From: Odiellus spinosus
Taxonomy: Eukaryota; Arthropoda; Arachnida; Opiliones; Phalangiidae
Direction: 5' to 3'
DNA: 64,000 bases
NCBI GenBank assembly: GCA_963920705.1
Contig: OY987231.1
Coordinates: 20,747,024 to 20,811,023 of the forward strand
In this document: in pieces, positions 51,400 to 64,000 of the stretch
How positions within the stretch are numbered: position 1 is the stretch's first letter
Layout: every line of letters starts with the position of its first letter
Made by a program: the position numbers and the translations under genes
The notes under the pieces: generated by a model
What the model was told of the DNA's origin: nothing
Database searches by the model: none
What the model saw: the letters and a program-made list of their open reading frames with translations, nothing else

Positions 51400-51640
51400 A
51401 AGGGCCTATTTTAGTATCGTGGGAGTTTAACAATATTTCACAAATACATCGTTCCAAAATTATTCTATGAGATCAAACGGAATAAAAATCTATATACTTT
51501 TTTGCCCATTTTAATTTGGAAGTATCTTTAAAACGCGTCAGCCCAGAGGTGTAAAATTTTAATGAGTTTTTAATCCTTTGTTAAAACTAAAAATATAATT
51601 CCCTAGATCTTTGAAAAAAACAGCGACAGCCTCACTTTAA
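51400..51640. mobile_element. TTAA MITE family A, right half
   Basis: The sequence from about 51480 (AAAATCTATATACTTTTTTG, CGTCAGCCCAGAGG) to GCGACAGCCTCACT|TTAA matches the right half of the 17517-17965 copy. The left end is not clear. It could begin at the TTAA at 51096, abutting the preceding element. Confidence 0.65.
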
Positions 51641-52196
51641 GCCAATGGTTTCAGGAAATTGCAGTTAAACCTCATATATTTTCAAAAGATGATAACAAGG
51701 GAGATTTATAATTACGTATCGATCCGCCTCAGATTCTTCACTTAGTGTGAACTAGTCTTGAATAGTTTTATTTATAGTTCTAACCTTTTTCGTTATATTT
51801 AACTGCTTTCCATTCAAACATATTGAAGGTTGGTAAAAATGTAAGGTCAACGGGTCATTCACTGAAAACCATTTAGTCCCTTATATATGACGCCTTAACC
51901 GGAAATCACAGCGTGGGTTTCCCGCTAAAAACAGTGTACTTTTAGACCACACCAATCTCAATCCATATTTTTGACATCGATCAAATGACAGCCAAACCAT
52001 CAATTCTCTTTAACGACATAAGAGTTAGACGTGGTCCAGAAGATCCATATAACCTTTCTTTATCCCAAAAATTGGCAGATTTTTTACGTTCAGAGACCTT
52101 TAAAAGCCCTTACATTTACAACTGAGTTTCAATATATTGAAGATATATCAGTTTATATTGAAACAAAGATACTGAAGATAATAAAATATATATTTC
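51641..52196. other. Gene-free AT-rich DNA
   Basis: Nothing recognisable. Confidence 0.4.
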
Positions 52197-52532
52197 CAGA
52201 AGCCGATGAAACCCTCCTTTGAAGTCTATTACTCCCGGGTCTTGTCTACCCTCTCTGTATGGGTTAGTTTCAAAAAGCGCGATTCGTACGCCTCCTAGCG
52301 GTAGATATTTTCGGAGCGGGTGTTCGTCGAGCGAATATCTCTCGCAGCCTTGGAGTTCGTCAAAAAAACGTCGTCGTTTGTGGAGAGAGAGAATTCCCAA
52401 TTTTCTGTAGACATGGGGTATGAAGTAGGACCCCTCCGATCTCGTAAAATCGTGAATTTTACCCATACAGAGAGGCGCGCTATATGGAACATTAGAGTAG
52501 TAGACTTCAAAGGAGAGTTTCATCGGCTTCTG
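52197..52532 (-). mobile_element. Foldback MITE family B, copy 6
   Basis: 336 bp with family TIRs and ATATTTC duplicated on both sides. Confidence 0.94.
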
Positions 52533-52981
52533 ATATTTCGTATAAAAATTCAATTAATTTAAAAACCCTATCAACTAACACAATAGGTTTTTCGAAAGAT
52601 TTCGATACGAAAAATACTTTCAAAATCGTTAAAACTTTTTCCCGCGATAACCAAATAATTTTATATTGTTTCTATTGCTTCTATTTTTTGTATGAAAGTA
52701 AGAAAAGGAAACTTATTTTTAGAGATATAAAAGACCGACTTTACTATTGAAGAAAAAAGTATTAAATTAAAATCAGATTTTATCTGATATTGAAATCTAT
52801 TTTCTGAATTTCGTGATACAGTTATTTCGAGTTGGTAACATTCGCAAAGCTGAGAATGCCTGTATCTTTATGTGATAGATTTGCATAAAGAATAGGTTTG
52901 TACGTGGAATGGACTTATACTGAAATTTATTTTGGTATGGGATTTATTCTGTGATTTCACCAAGACCGTGGTATATTGAAC

Positions 52982-53319
52982 CAGAAGCCGATGAAACCCT
53001 CCTTTGAAGTCTACTACTCCAATGTTCGATATAGCGCTCCTCTCTGTATGGGTAAAATTCACAATTTTACGAGTTAGAAGGGGTCCTACTTCATCCCCCC
53101 TGTTTACGGAAAATTGGAAATTCTGTCTCCACAAACGACGACGTTTTTGGACGAGCTCCAAGGCTGCTAGAGATATTCGCTCGACGAACTCCCGCTCCGA
53201 AAACATATACCTGCCGTTAGGAGGCGTACGAATCGCGCCTTTTGAGAATAACCCATACAGAGAGGGGTAGACAAGACCCGGGAGTAATAGACTTCAAAGG
53301 AGGGTTTCATCGGCTTCTG
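52982..53319 (+). mobile_element. Foldback MITE family B, copy 7
   Basis: 338 bp with family TIRs and ATTGAAC duplicated on both sides. It lies only 449 bp from copy 6 in the opposite orientation. A few small internal indels distinguish it from copies 1 and 5. Confidence 0.94.
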
Positions 53320-55784
53320 ATTGAACCCATATAAGTTTATTTGACCTCCAGATTTATTTCAGTTCCAAAAAGTAAACGGAAGCATTTAGCCAAAAACCTA
53401 TTCAAAAATGAATTCCCTTGATAATATCCAAGCTTTACTATGAAAGTATGAATACTAATGTTAATTCTCTAACTCATTCAATTATTTTAATAACTCGACT
53501 ATGCAACACCAAAATTTCAAAGAAATTGCAACGCCAGCCAGAAATCCGGTAAAAATTCATTCGCACGCTTACATGCATGGGTAGACGTCCCATCATCATT
53601 GGATGTGTAATTTTTAAAGGTAATAACGCCAGAAAATAAAAGAAAAATCTTTCGGGCCATTTCCATTTAAAGAAAAAAAATTCTCTTTTGAAAGTTAAAG
53701 AATAAAAAAAAAAGGGCAAAGCTTATATTCGGCTATATAGTGGGCTCAATGCCAACCGCCTACTGACAATTTCGTATACGTATGACCGCCCGAAATCCCC
53801 ACTGACTGAATTCCTATCTGAATTCGCGCGGATCAATAGATGGATTGAATAATCGGCTTTTTATAGAAACCTTTTTTAAATTTTATTTCTTCATTTCTTT
53901 TTCATTCCTTCACACTATTTCGAAGATAACCCGTTAAGTAGAGAGAGAGAGAGCTAGTGATTAATCGTGTCTTCTACCCTTTATAAATCTTCTTGGCGTT
54001 TATCATTGTCCCTCGGTGCGGCTCCGAGAGAAATCAAAATCTTGACAGTAAAAAGACCCGTAACTCTTTCGCCACGATCTGTCATTTATTTTATTTCGCT
54101 CTCTCATCCGCTTCGTTGTTTAATAGCTTATAAAAAGAAGCCACCACCAGAATCTTTTTTTTAATAAGTCCAGAAAAAAAAATATAAGAAAAATCTTATA
54201 TCTTATTCTTTTTATAATAAAAAACTACCATTTGGGAAAACCCCCCAGATTTCAAGAAGGGAACCCAGCCAGGAATGATAAGATTTCAATTTCTTTCAAC
54301 CTTGCACACATATTCTTCAGTTGCAACATGCATGGGGGATATATTTTTCGGTTCATGGCGCCAGGTAGGTTTATGCTATAATGAAGATGCACGTGTGTAT
54401 GCATTTCTAATGACTAAATAAATGCGAAGTTATTTACGCGTACACTATGAATTAATGGATAATGACTCTTATTCGCTATGGATGTGATTTCTTTATAATC
54501 ATCATCATCATGTTATAAAAAGCTTAAGAACAAAACTAGGGTCTGTCTGTCTGTCTGTCTGTGTGAAGGGAACGCTAAAATGTACACACAAATCAAGATG
54601 CACTATGATAAAAGTCGCTGCAAACTCCGGTTGAATTTGAATTTTTATTTCAAAACACGGAGTTTGAATCTTATTTTTATCGCGAGGTTAGAATCACGGG
54701 CTTTTTATTTCAAATCATTTCAAATATCGATTAAGCCTAACACAAGGCCAAGGCCTAATTATTATATGTTTTCGAGATTAGAGATTTGGAGATTATAATT
54801 TGGTTTTCATTCAACGTTTTGAAAGAAGCCTGTCAACGTGGGTTAAACGAAAATCTTGATTTGTTTTGATGCAAAACCTCGATTCTTGGCCAAAAATATT
54901 TCAGCTAAAAAGTGTCGCTCTCTACGTCATAAACAGTAGTGAAATTCCTAGCCTAGCTCGCGTAACCACAAATTATTAAATAATAATATTTATTAGCGGT
55001 TAAACTAATCATAATCTTAGTACGCTTATTCACCATATGGATAGGTTATAAATCATAAGAATTTAAGTAGAATTTAACAATCCCTAATTTGCATATACAC
55101 AAGTTTTTCGAATAAATTGTTTTAACCAAGAAAATCGTGATAGTCATATTCCCGCGTTCAAAACTCACAATTAAAAAGAAACATATCCCATAACACGAAC
55201 TTGAAAAACAGTCCGGGTTCAATCTCCCTTATTTACGCATTTACCCCGAGGGAAAGTACAATTTAGAGACCGTCCCTAAAGATTAATATTACGCAATTAT
55301 AACTTAACAACCCATGCTTGATATTAATTTTAGATTACGTTTAATCGCACGCGTCTTTTCCAGATGTACGAATTAATTTTGATAATTATATATTAAAACA
55401 TAAGGAGATCCGTAATTATATGGTAGATTGACTACATTAATTCAATATAGCAAATACACTGCTGCTTCTATATTTTCTCTTACTCTTTCTATCAAATAAA
55501 AGCTAAATTTTCTACATCCTTAGAAAACTTTCAAGTATCTCAAAATGAAAAATGATACAACATTCAATGATAACCCTTTCTTAGACGAAAAAAAAAACCA
55601 ACTGTTAAAACGCTCGGGTGTGGTGATCAAAAGAATAACACACCCAAATACGCCCATTTCAAAATGAAAATGAAAACCGCGTAGCCTTTCCGAGATTTGC
55701 CATTATACCTTGCATTTTTTCCCCAAAGGTAAAAACTTTTATAACAAATCTTAGATCTGAGCATCGATAAAATTATAATACTGT
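53320..55784. other. Gene-free AT-rich DNA
   Basis: A GTCT microsatellite lies at 54541-54562. Open frames at 53474-53719 (minus), 53967-54164 and 54580-54798 show no family features. Confidence 0.4.
54541..54562. repeat. (GTCT)n microsatellite
   Basis: About five head-to-tail GTCT units. Confidence 0.9.
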
Positions 55785-56120
55785 GTGTTTGCAAATATAC
55801 TTCTGGACAATAAACGCAGTTTTGTTAAGGTAAAAATACTCTTTCGACAATTAATAACGCGGGATGCTCACCGTCCAACGCGGTATGTACTACCACCCTC
55901 TTTACCAGAATCGAGCAAATATAAGAGAAAGATGGTTAAGCTTACCCAGTATCAATTTGGTGAACCAACTCGGACCTTCCTAGCCATCAGCTTGAGTGAG
56001 AGTGGCAAGTACAGCGAGAAGAGGAAACGTCTTCAAGCGTTAAGGATGGAGCCAGGTGCATTGAACGAGGGGGTCTCGAAGAAGCCAAGTTTCAAGCCAC
56101 CAGACTGGATTTTCGAGTGA
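55785..56120 (+). CDS. Unidentified short ORF
   Basis: 111 codons ending in TGA at 56118-56120. The part from about 55860 on is richer in G+C than its surroundings and reads like a basic, soluble peptide (MVKLTQYQFGEPTRTFLAIS at 55932, then SGKYSEKRKRLQALRMEPG). The true start could be the Met at 55932, or the segment could be a terminal exon. No family recognised. Confidence 0.25.
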   Translation: MFANILLDNKRSFVKVKILFRQLITRDAHRPTRYVLPPSLPESSKYKRKMVKLTQYQFGEPTRTFLAISLSESGKYSEKRKRLQALRMEPGALNEGVSKKPSFKPPDWIFE

Positions 56121-57491
56121 CGTAGACACTGGCACCCCCCGAGGCTAACCGGTAACTATCATACCTGTACAGGTAGGTAGTTTTTTTTCTTCTTTCACAG
56201 CCAGCTTGGCAAAAGAGGGCCTCCTTCCTTCCTGTCGAGGAAAAAATATCTAAGAGTTAGGCCCGAATTATGCGCCAGACGTTTTTGGGGTTTTCAAAAG
56301 GGATAAATATCAAATTTTAACCATCATGTATTGGTAAAGATTAGTATCTGCTTCGAAGCTCATTTATGCCAAGTAAGTCTATAAAATTTCTAAGATAAAC
56401 GCGCTTTTAAATCACATTTTTTTTTGGTGCTAGACGTACGTAATGGTTGATTTGGTATGCGGGTATAGGTGTGTTGTTGTTGAATGAGCGACGCGTTACC
56501 TTGGTGCGAAAGGCTTATCGCTACGGAATGACGTTTCCGCTAAATATATATGTTTATACATAAAGCAATTTTGTTATTCCCTATTTTAATAATACAAAGA
56601 ATCTTAATCGTTAGTAACGAATAAAATATTACCCATTTTGATTAGCTATAATAATAATATTTCTACTAGGCCGTATATTACAGTAATTGGGATATATCAA
56701 AATTACCGATGTAACCAATTTCCTTATTAATTTCGTTAAATCCGTACGTATTTGGCTGTATTTGTTTAATTATCTGCATTTAAAAAAATGAGTTTCATTG
56801 TTTTTAACCTTCAGACTTATAGTTACTGTTCTAATAGTAAATTAGGTCGCCAGGTTCAATTGTCATTGAAAATATCCCTGCTTTGGAATGTTCCTTTAAA
56901 ATTTGCTAACGAGCGAGCAATATCCAGTTTTGATATGTAATTAAGAAATAAAATGGCTTATTAACCCTTTTGTAATTTGGTGATATTGGTTTTTTTTCTG
57001 TCAGAAGTTGTAACTAATATTTTCATCGACGTCACACAGTCTCTACAAATTTTTAAAGCACGCCCCCAAAATCTGACTCGTTTCGGGCCTTGTCCAATTG
57101 ATCTAGGCCCGAATCGATTCAGTTTGCGTGTCTACTTTAACACTTTGATTTGTTAAGCAAATGAGTGGTAAATGATAGCACAGATTTGTTTCTTACTAAC
57201 AAATTAAGTGAAAGAACTTGAAAGGTCGGGTCATACGTCATCATCATCCTGGTCACGTTTCCTCGGGACTTCCCCATTTCAATTTCAATTCCATGATAAT
57301 AAACTTAATCGAAAATTCCCAAATATAATCAAGCTTCGATTCGATAAAACCCAGCTATTCAAATTGCAGTTACACTAACAGCTTAACGACTTAACAACGC
57401 ATCATTTTTCATTATACTGCCTATCCAAAGAAAATATCAAATTTCCAAAATATTTTTCCAGAAACTCGCCATAATCCAACAAAGTGAAAAT
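56121..57491. other. Upstream region of the cadherin gene
   Basis: AT-rich DNA 5' of the signal-peptide exon at 57492. No TATA box or other motif that I can support, and no exon recognised. Confidence 0.35.
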
Positions 57492-60400
57492 ATGGCCAAA
57501 ATGTTATTTCTTCGTGCTATATTTTGTTTTCTTTGCGTCACTGGTAAGATTAATTATTCCTTAGAAATCATCGCCAAAAGAAAAAAAAAAACTATAATAA
57601 AACCTTCCACCAACTTCTTAGCTGTTCTGGGCAATTCACCGCCAATTTTAATTAACTCCATCGATCTCGCGGTTGTTTCTGAAAATACGCCTATCGGTAA
57701 GAAGACAAACGGATTCCTCGAAGGAGAATTAATTAACAAATACATATGGAAACAATCTTTACTTTTCTCGTAACAAAATAGGAGCGTCCGTTTTCCAATT
57801 ATTGGGTAGAGACCCAGAAGGCTCTCCCGTAACGTACGGTCTCGAAGGCACCGATATGTTATCGGTCGATAAGTATACGGGAATTGTTACTGTTGCCGAG
57901 GCCATAGATCGAGAAGTACGCCTACGAAATCGTGTAAATAAAATGACACTGTAACCTAAAGAGAGTGTTATCTTGTAGGCAAACGAAACTCTGTCGTTCG
58001 CGGTCACTATCGAAGACGCGGTTGGAGGTGGCAATAACAACAATGTCATCAGGGTTCCGGTGACGGTTATCGTCTTAGACGAAAACGATAACGCGCCAAG
58101 ATTTCATCAAGTACCTTACGAAGTAGAAGTCAGCGAGGTTAGATCTCTTATGCGCATTACGATATTTGTTTGGTATTTAGAGCTCTGATAAATTCCATGT
58201 AAACTGGCTTTGCAGGACACAGCTGTAGAGACAACCATCTTTAACAAAATTAACGTGACTGACGTTGACGTTGCAGGTTCCATATTAGAAATTAAATGCG
58301 TATTTAACGTCGATGTATGTCGATAAGTACTTTATTACGATAGAATAGATCAATATCTAACGCTTCCGTGTAGTTTCCAGACGCGTGTGACGTCTTTCAC
58401 GTAACTCCTTTGAAACTATCCCCAACAAATACATTAGCAGCCGTGGTATTGGCTAAACAGTTGGATTACTCGAAAAATGCAGTTTATCAGCTACAACTAC
58501 AAGCTGAAGTAATTGATTTGTAACTGCCGTCTCGTGTCTCCTCTCATTAATACTTATTTGTTTCTCGAATCAGGATGGAGCTCATACCAGTTCAACTTCT
58601 ATGACCATTATTGTGGGTGACGTGCAGAATCAACCACCGATTTTTATTAGCTCCTTGGTTGCCATAGTCAGTGAAGATACGCCAATTGTAAGTGAATCCA
58701 GCGTATACAACAGGAAGCATTTTAATGGTTTATTTTCGTAAACAGGGTAGTAAAGTAATGGTTGTAAAAGCGGTAGACGGCGATAAAGCAAAACCAAGGA
58801 AACTCTACCACGAATTAGTTACTAGTAAGATCTAAAGTTATACAATTTGCATGAACTAATTGTCTTTTTATTAGATCCTGGGGAATATTTCACGATTGAT
58901 TCAGAATCGGGTGAAATTCAAACTGGGCGACCTTTGGACCGCGAGTCCTTCTTGGATACGAATGGAATAGTTACTCTAGAAGTTAGAGTGACTGAAATTG
59001 TAGATAATGAACCTGTTTACGGCGACGAAACATCATCTACCGCTCGTGTTACCATTACGATTAAAGACGTTAATGACGTAGCACCGGTAAGAAAGTTCAT
59101 ATCATTTATGTGGAAAATTACTTGTCTTTTTTTGACAAACTTTTTTAATATAAATTGGCTTAGGTGTTTAACCTGACGAGCTATTCCGTCAATGTCAATG
59201 AAAATTTACCCAATGGTACACCTTTGCCAGGATTGGATATGTTCGTCCAAGATTTGGATATTGTAAGAAAGTGGATATTTAGATATTATAGAGTATTGTG
59301 AAAATATATTGAATCATACTCAGGGAACAAACTCCGTATTCAACTTGGAACTAATGGATCCATCAGGAATATTTAGCGTTGAACCTTCGTTAGCAACGGG
59401 TTCAACATCAGTTAGTGTACGAATTGCTAACGGGCCTTTAGACTATGAAAATCCTAACCAAAGAAAGTTCATACTTCTGGTCATAGCGAAAGAAGCATTT
59501 TCTACTCAAAAACTATCTTCAACCACGACATTGACAGTAATTACAAAGGATCTGAACGACAATCCGCCACAATTTGAGCAAGAAACCTACAATTTCGCTG
59601 TTTCAGAAACAGCGCCACCCGGAACTGCAGTGGCAACGATTACTGTAAGACTTGACACAAACTGTTGGGGGGGAATGTTTAACTTGGATTAGGAAATGAA
59701 ATATCATTAACATTTTGTAATTTAGCAAGCTGTTTATAATATAAAGTGACTTAACAAGATAAGAAGCGACTTGTCGGGGCCCGAGTTTAGGAGTGAAAAA
59801 AAAAGCTAGATAACATCTTATTTACATGTGTATTTGAAAGACTCCCCCTTTCTATAATCTCTTCTATGCTGGCGAAGATCAATAGATCAAATCAGCTGTT
59901 TGTTATAGGGAAATATAAACACAAAACGACTCGAAATTACTCTAATTTAAACCATTTTTGATATTTACACAATAGGCTCAAGATCGGGACTCTGGCGTAC
60001 ACGGAGTCAATGGTATTGTCTATTCTCTATTTGGAAATGGAGCCGACAGGTTGGCGGAATATATAAATATTTCTCATCGACGTGTAACTAAAATATAACC
60101 TCCTTTAGATTTACCGTAAGCAGAACAACTGGCGTAATATCGGTTGCTCCGTGCGAAACGCCAGGATCGGGTAACTGCTTAGATTATGAGGCCCACCCAA
60201 TGTATTCATTATCATACCAAGCTGTCGACGAAAACGGTACCGGCCATACTACAGTCTTGCCTATCACGATAGCGTTGAAAGACGCGGACGACAACCCACC
60301 GTATTTTCTCCAAAGTCTATATCAAGCGGTAATCAACGAAGGATCGTCGCAATTTGAACCTCCTCTACAAGTCAAAGTACATATAACAACGCTCTCTCAA

Positions 60401-63400
60401 AAATCAATAATGTTTAAGAGAAGGCTTGCTTAAAGGGATACTAGACTCTGGAAACCAATTATTTTTTATAGATTTATACACTGTCACAATATGCCAAAAC
60501 ATTATGAAGAACTCTCCAAAGTTTCGTGGTAATTTGCAGTTAATTATCACAGTTGCGAAATCAGCCAAAAATAAATTATTTCGAAATTACTCCATTAATT
60601 CCTGATGGCGTGAGAACTGAAAGAGACGTTTGATAGAAATTGCCCGAGCTTTGTTTCACTAGTAATATTTATACGATATTTAATTGGAATTCGTAACTAA
60701 CTGCACTGATTTTTATTCTAAATTTAGATTTAGGCTTAGGGTGTCTAGTTCTCAAATTTTAATAATAACTGTAAACTATCGCGAAACCTTTGGTGAGTTT
60801 TGATAAGGTTTTTACGCGTTATTTAACTGCTCAATTTTATTAAAAATGAAGTTTTTCTCAGAGTATTGTATCCCTTTATAATGTAAATTTCTCCATAGGC
60901 CAAAGACTTGGATGTTACATCAGTTCCGCAGTATAGTATCATAGCTGGAAACAATCTAAATTTTTTCACGATAAATTCCCTGACAGGAGAGATTACTTTG
61001 ACAAATGCCGATGATAATCTAGAAGTTTCTAACCTGCCAACAGAAACGTAAGTAAAAGCGAGAACAAATGAAAACTAATCCCTTAAACTTCTGGAATGGC
61101 TTTTGATTATTCGTTATATGTTATGTAAATTTCAGAATCGTTCTAACTGTGCAAGCGAGAGATGGTGGCCAGGGTTTAGCCACAACTACCGTAAAAATTA
61201 CAGTTCGTGTAAGGTCCATTTTTGGAATTGAAGAATAATATTTAACTATATTAACTTATATTTCTACACAGGATTCTAATAACAACAGTCCAATTTTCCT
61301 AAAAGAGTCATACCTCGCTACAACCCCCGAAGCTGCACCTCCGGGTAGCTAAGGTTTACAGAACTGTAAATAATGAAACTTTGATTTTAACAATCAATCT
61401 ATTTAGGTACATTTGTTGAACAAGTATCAGCTACTGACGCTGATACTGGGGTCAACGCTCAACTAACTTATCGAATACACAGAGGTGGTTTCGATGATTT
61501 CTTCATTAATGCAAGTACTGGAGAAATCACCATTGCACCTAGTGCCAAATTAGATTATGATAAACGAAAAGAGTACATTATGGAAGTAGTAGCGATCGAC
61601 GCTGGTGTACCTAGTCATACGGGCACAACGACGGTAACGGTGCAACTAATTAACAACAATGATAAAGCACCGTATTTCACACCAACAACTCAAAGAACCG
61701 AGGTTTCGGAAGGTATATATTTACCAAAATAAAATAAATTTACTAATCAAAGTGTTTAATTCACATCTCTCTCGAAAAACAGGCGCTGTAATAGGCTATA
61801 CGTTTTATAAACTGATAGCTAAGGATCCGGACGTGACATCTCCCGATTTATTACGTTACGCGGTTATCGAGCCCATCACCGCGTTGGATAAGGATGGAAG
61901 AGCCGTACCACCATCCAAACAATCTTACAAAGTAACCGCATTTAGGGTTTCAACCAAATTAGATCAAGTTTGATGGATTTTGACAACCCAAATTAAATTT
62001 TTAGCAATTTTTCAACGTGGTGGCAGCGACAGGCGAAGTCAGGGTAGCGAGCGAAGTGACCAGAGAAACCGCGGCGGTAGTTCGCTTGACCGTTATCGTA
62101 ACAGATACTAGCGCTACACCTCGTCAAACGGGAACGGGTAAGTTCTAAATATAGAAATGGAGAGAAACCGCGGCGAATTGAAAATTTGAGAGAGCTATAT
62201 GGGGACGGAAATGAAATTCATCCGATTTATTATCAGGTACTATCGTCGTTACGATAATCGACCGTAACGATATGGCTCCTAGTTTCGCGCCTCCTTGGTC
62301 GCCGGAGAATCCGAACATCGATCTACGTGTTATGGAAGAGCAGTCAATCGGTACAGTCGTTGGAAGCGTGGTAGCTACGGACCCTGATTCGAACATAGCT
62401 GGCTATGAAATAATGCCCGAAAATCCGTACTTTGCCGTTGAAAAAAATACCGGAGTTATCACCGTAAAGGGAAGGATAGATTACGAGGAAATTCAAACGA
62501 TTCGATTGAACATCGTGGCTTATGATACGGGAATTCCTCAATTGTCCGCCGTGGCTTTGATGACGTGTAACGTCATTAACACCAACGATAATGATCCCGT
62601 GTTTTCCGAAGTAAGATTTATTAGGTCCTTAGCTACCGTATCATTAGAGAGAGTTTAACAAGATGTTCGAGGATACCTATAATTAAATTGGACTTCATAC
62701 GCGTCCACGCCTCTAAAGCCCATTATATAGACTAAACGTAGTTTCAGTCGTTAAAGTGAGGCTGTCACCATTTTCCCAAAGATTTACGAGTAGTATTTTT
62801 AGTACTTCCTACATAAAATTGAAAGCATATTTAAAATTCTAACCCTCTGGATTGACACATTTTAAAGAAACTTCAAAAATATTCAGAACACTTAATTTTT
62901 TTTACCAGATGACATTTAAGATAAGATTCAAATGAAAGGTAGTGTTTACTGGATTATGTACTTTCACGCCAAGGACAGCGCGAACGTAACTACTGGTGAC
63001 GTAGTATTGCAAAGTTTTTTTTTAAAGTGGCAAACATAGGGACACCAAAATATGTATATGTATATATATTTTGAATCGTATTTTTACGATATTTCCGAAA
63101 ATATTGCACAAATTCAATTTGAAATTCGAGAAAAAATTAATGACAGCCTCACTTTGAGTCTATTATTGAACTTATGAATAATTAATAAATGGGGTAGCAT
63201 CTTTAAGTATATACTTAAGTATGATAAAGGAATATATTAAATCATTAACAGACTAATTAATATGATTAAACTTTAAGGATTCGTATAAAGCCAAAGTTCG
63301 AGAGAACTCGTTAGAAGGGACGATTGTAACAACAATCAGCGCCACAGACGCGGATGCTGGCGACTTTGGAAAACTTCAATACACCGTTATTGGGGAAAGG

Positions 63401-63427
63401 AGTTCAGAGTTCATTATATATCAAGAT
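57492..63427 (+). CDS. Large cadherin (cadherin-23/Fat-like repeats), 5' part; continues past the window
   Basis: 21 GT-AG exons: 57492-57543, 57622-57696, 57782-57915, 57979-58137, 58216-58276, 58381-58508, 58574-58687, 58746-58824, 58875-59086, 59164-59262, 59324-59644, 59976-60049, 60109-60376, 60899-61047, 61136-61208, 61272-61344, 61407-61712, 61783-61931, 62005-62137, 62237-62610, 63278-63427. Phases close over 3183 nt (1061 residues). A signal peptide (MAKMLFLRAIFCFLCVT) is followed by nine complete cadherin repeats and the start of a tenth. Calcium linkers are readable at repeat ends: DENDNAP, DVNDVAP, DLNDNPP, DADDNPP, DRNDMAP, NTNDNDP; repeat 2 ends in a poorer GDVQNQPP. LDRE- and DADxG-type motifs are present. 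This is an extracellular calcium-dependent adhesion protein, probably with a transmembrane segment further on. Intron 1 (78 nt) is open in frame, so its removal is inferred. Confidence 0.93.
60430..60881. mobile_element. TTAA-type MITE family G copy in cadherin intron 13
   Basis: TTAA|AGGGATACTAGACTCTGG at the left pairs with GAGTATTGTATCCCTTT at the right. It shares AAAGTTTCGTGGTAATT and the following CACAGTTG-type segment with the 38521-38787 element. Confidence 0.6.
62751..63157. mobile_element. TTAA MITE family A, copy in cadherin intron 20
   Basis: TTAA|AGTGAGGCTGTCACC at the left and TGACAGCCTCACT|TTGA at the right (one change in the target copy). 407 bp. It accounts for most of the 667-nt intron. 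Confidence 0.88.
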
Positions 63428-63664
63428 GTGAGTTAATCAACAATTTTAACCATAATCAAATTATTATAATTACAAATTATTTTACTTATTCAGACTGATA
63501 CTTAATGATTTAACCTCAAAAATAACAATTTTTTGGGAAGCATTTCCAACACACATACGCGCCTTTTTAACCCAGCTAACAGTCCTCTAACGACAAACGG
63601 TGACACTTGTAGTAATTAACAAAACTAAGTGCGTGACTGCCTATAGATTTTTTATCCATAGTAG

Positions 63665-63945
63665 CAAGGAGGATCAGAGAAGGAGAGGAAATGTGGGGCT
63701 GCGTTGAGTTAGAGAGAGAAGAGCCAACCTCCCACTCGGGTGGAAAGGGGGGATAGGAAATTCTCGAGGTAAACTGTTGTCACGTGGTCGCGAGCTAGCG
63801 CGTCTCATAAAGGATTCGTTTTACCCACGCGACAACGTTTTACCACGAAACGTCTCTACCCCCGTTCTCCCAGAGTGGGAGTTTAGGCCGACGCAGTAGG
63901 AACCGCGCCGTCCCCACATTTCCTCTCCTTCTCTGATCCTCCTTG
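63665..63945 (+). mobile_element. Foldback MITE family C, copy 4 (downstream of cadherin exon 21)
   Basis: 281 bp with intact family TIRs and ATAGTAG duplicated on both sides. It lies in what should be cadherin intron 21. Confidence 0.95.
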
Positions 63946-64000
63946 ATAGTAGCTACGGACAAGGGTTTGTTAGTTCTTACTTTTGCCGCACACTGTTTGC

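Overview
AT-rich animal nuclear DNA, read by eye. A calpain with a penta-EF-hand tail, a many-repeat cadherin with short (mostly 50-100 nt) GT-AG introns, a THAP zinc finger and a TTF/hAT-derived gene all point to a metazoan. Intron size and transposon content suggest an invertebrate, possibly an arthropod, but no feature fixes the lineage.

Layout. 1-8411 is a higher-order satellite that alternates 31-bp monomers (core TACACCCCCTGTA) with 18-bp GAGATTTTTCAGATTCTT-type arrays. Inverted, decayed monomers and poly-T close its edge at 8412-8640. 9362-13762 (+) is a two-exon, 844-codon gene made from a hAT-like transposase whose catalytic motifs are eroded. Facing it, 14439-25602 (-) is a complete 17-exon calpain of 724 residues, every splice phase of which closes. 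The active-site Cys is His, so it is probably a pseudoprotease. 26-57 kb has no gene I can prove and is filled mainly with short non-autonomous DNA transposons and minisatellites. 57492-63427 (+) is the 5' part (21 exons, 1061 codons) of a large cadherin that runs off the window.

Mobile DNA. I resolve two foldback families (B, TIR CAGAAGCCGATGAAACCCTC; C, TIR CAAGGAGGATCAGAGAAGG), 11 full copies in total, and all 11 are flanked by perfect 7-bp target duplications that share a symmetric T....A pattern. A second group (A, D, E, G) uses TTAA targets like piggyBac-type elements and repeatedly inserts at the TTAA edge of an existing copy. There is also one hAT-type MITE with an 8-bp duplication, a short TIR element carrying a THAP exon, and elements with TIR near AGCTACGTTCACACT. 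Many sit in introns of the calpain and cadherin. I saw no retrovirus-like or Polinton-like element, no tRNA or rRNA gene, and no CRISPR.

The genes show no operon-like relationship. The hAT-derived gene and the calpain are convergent, with their stops 0.68 kb apart.
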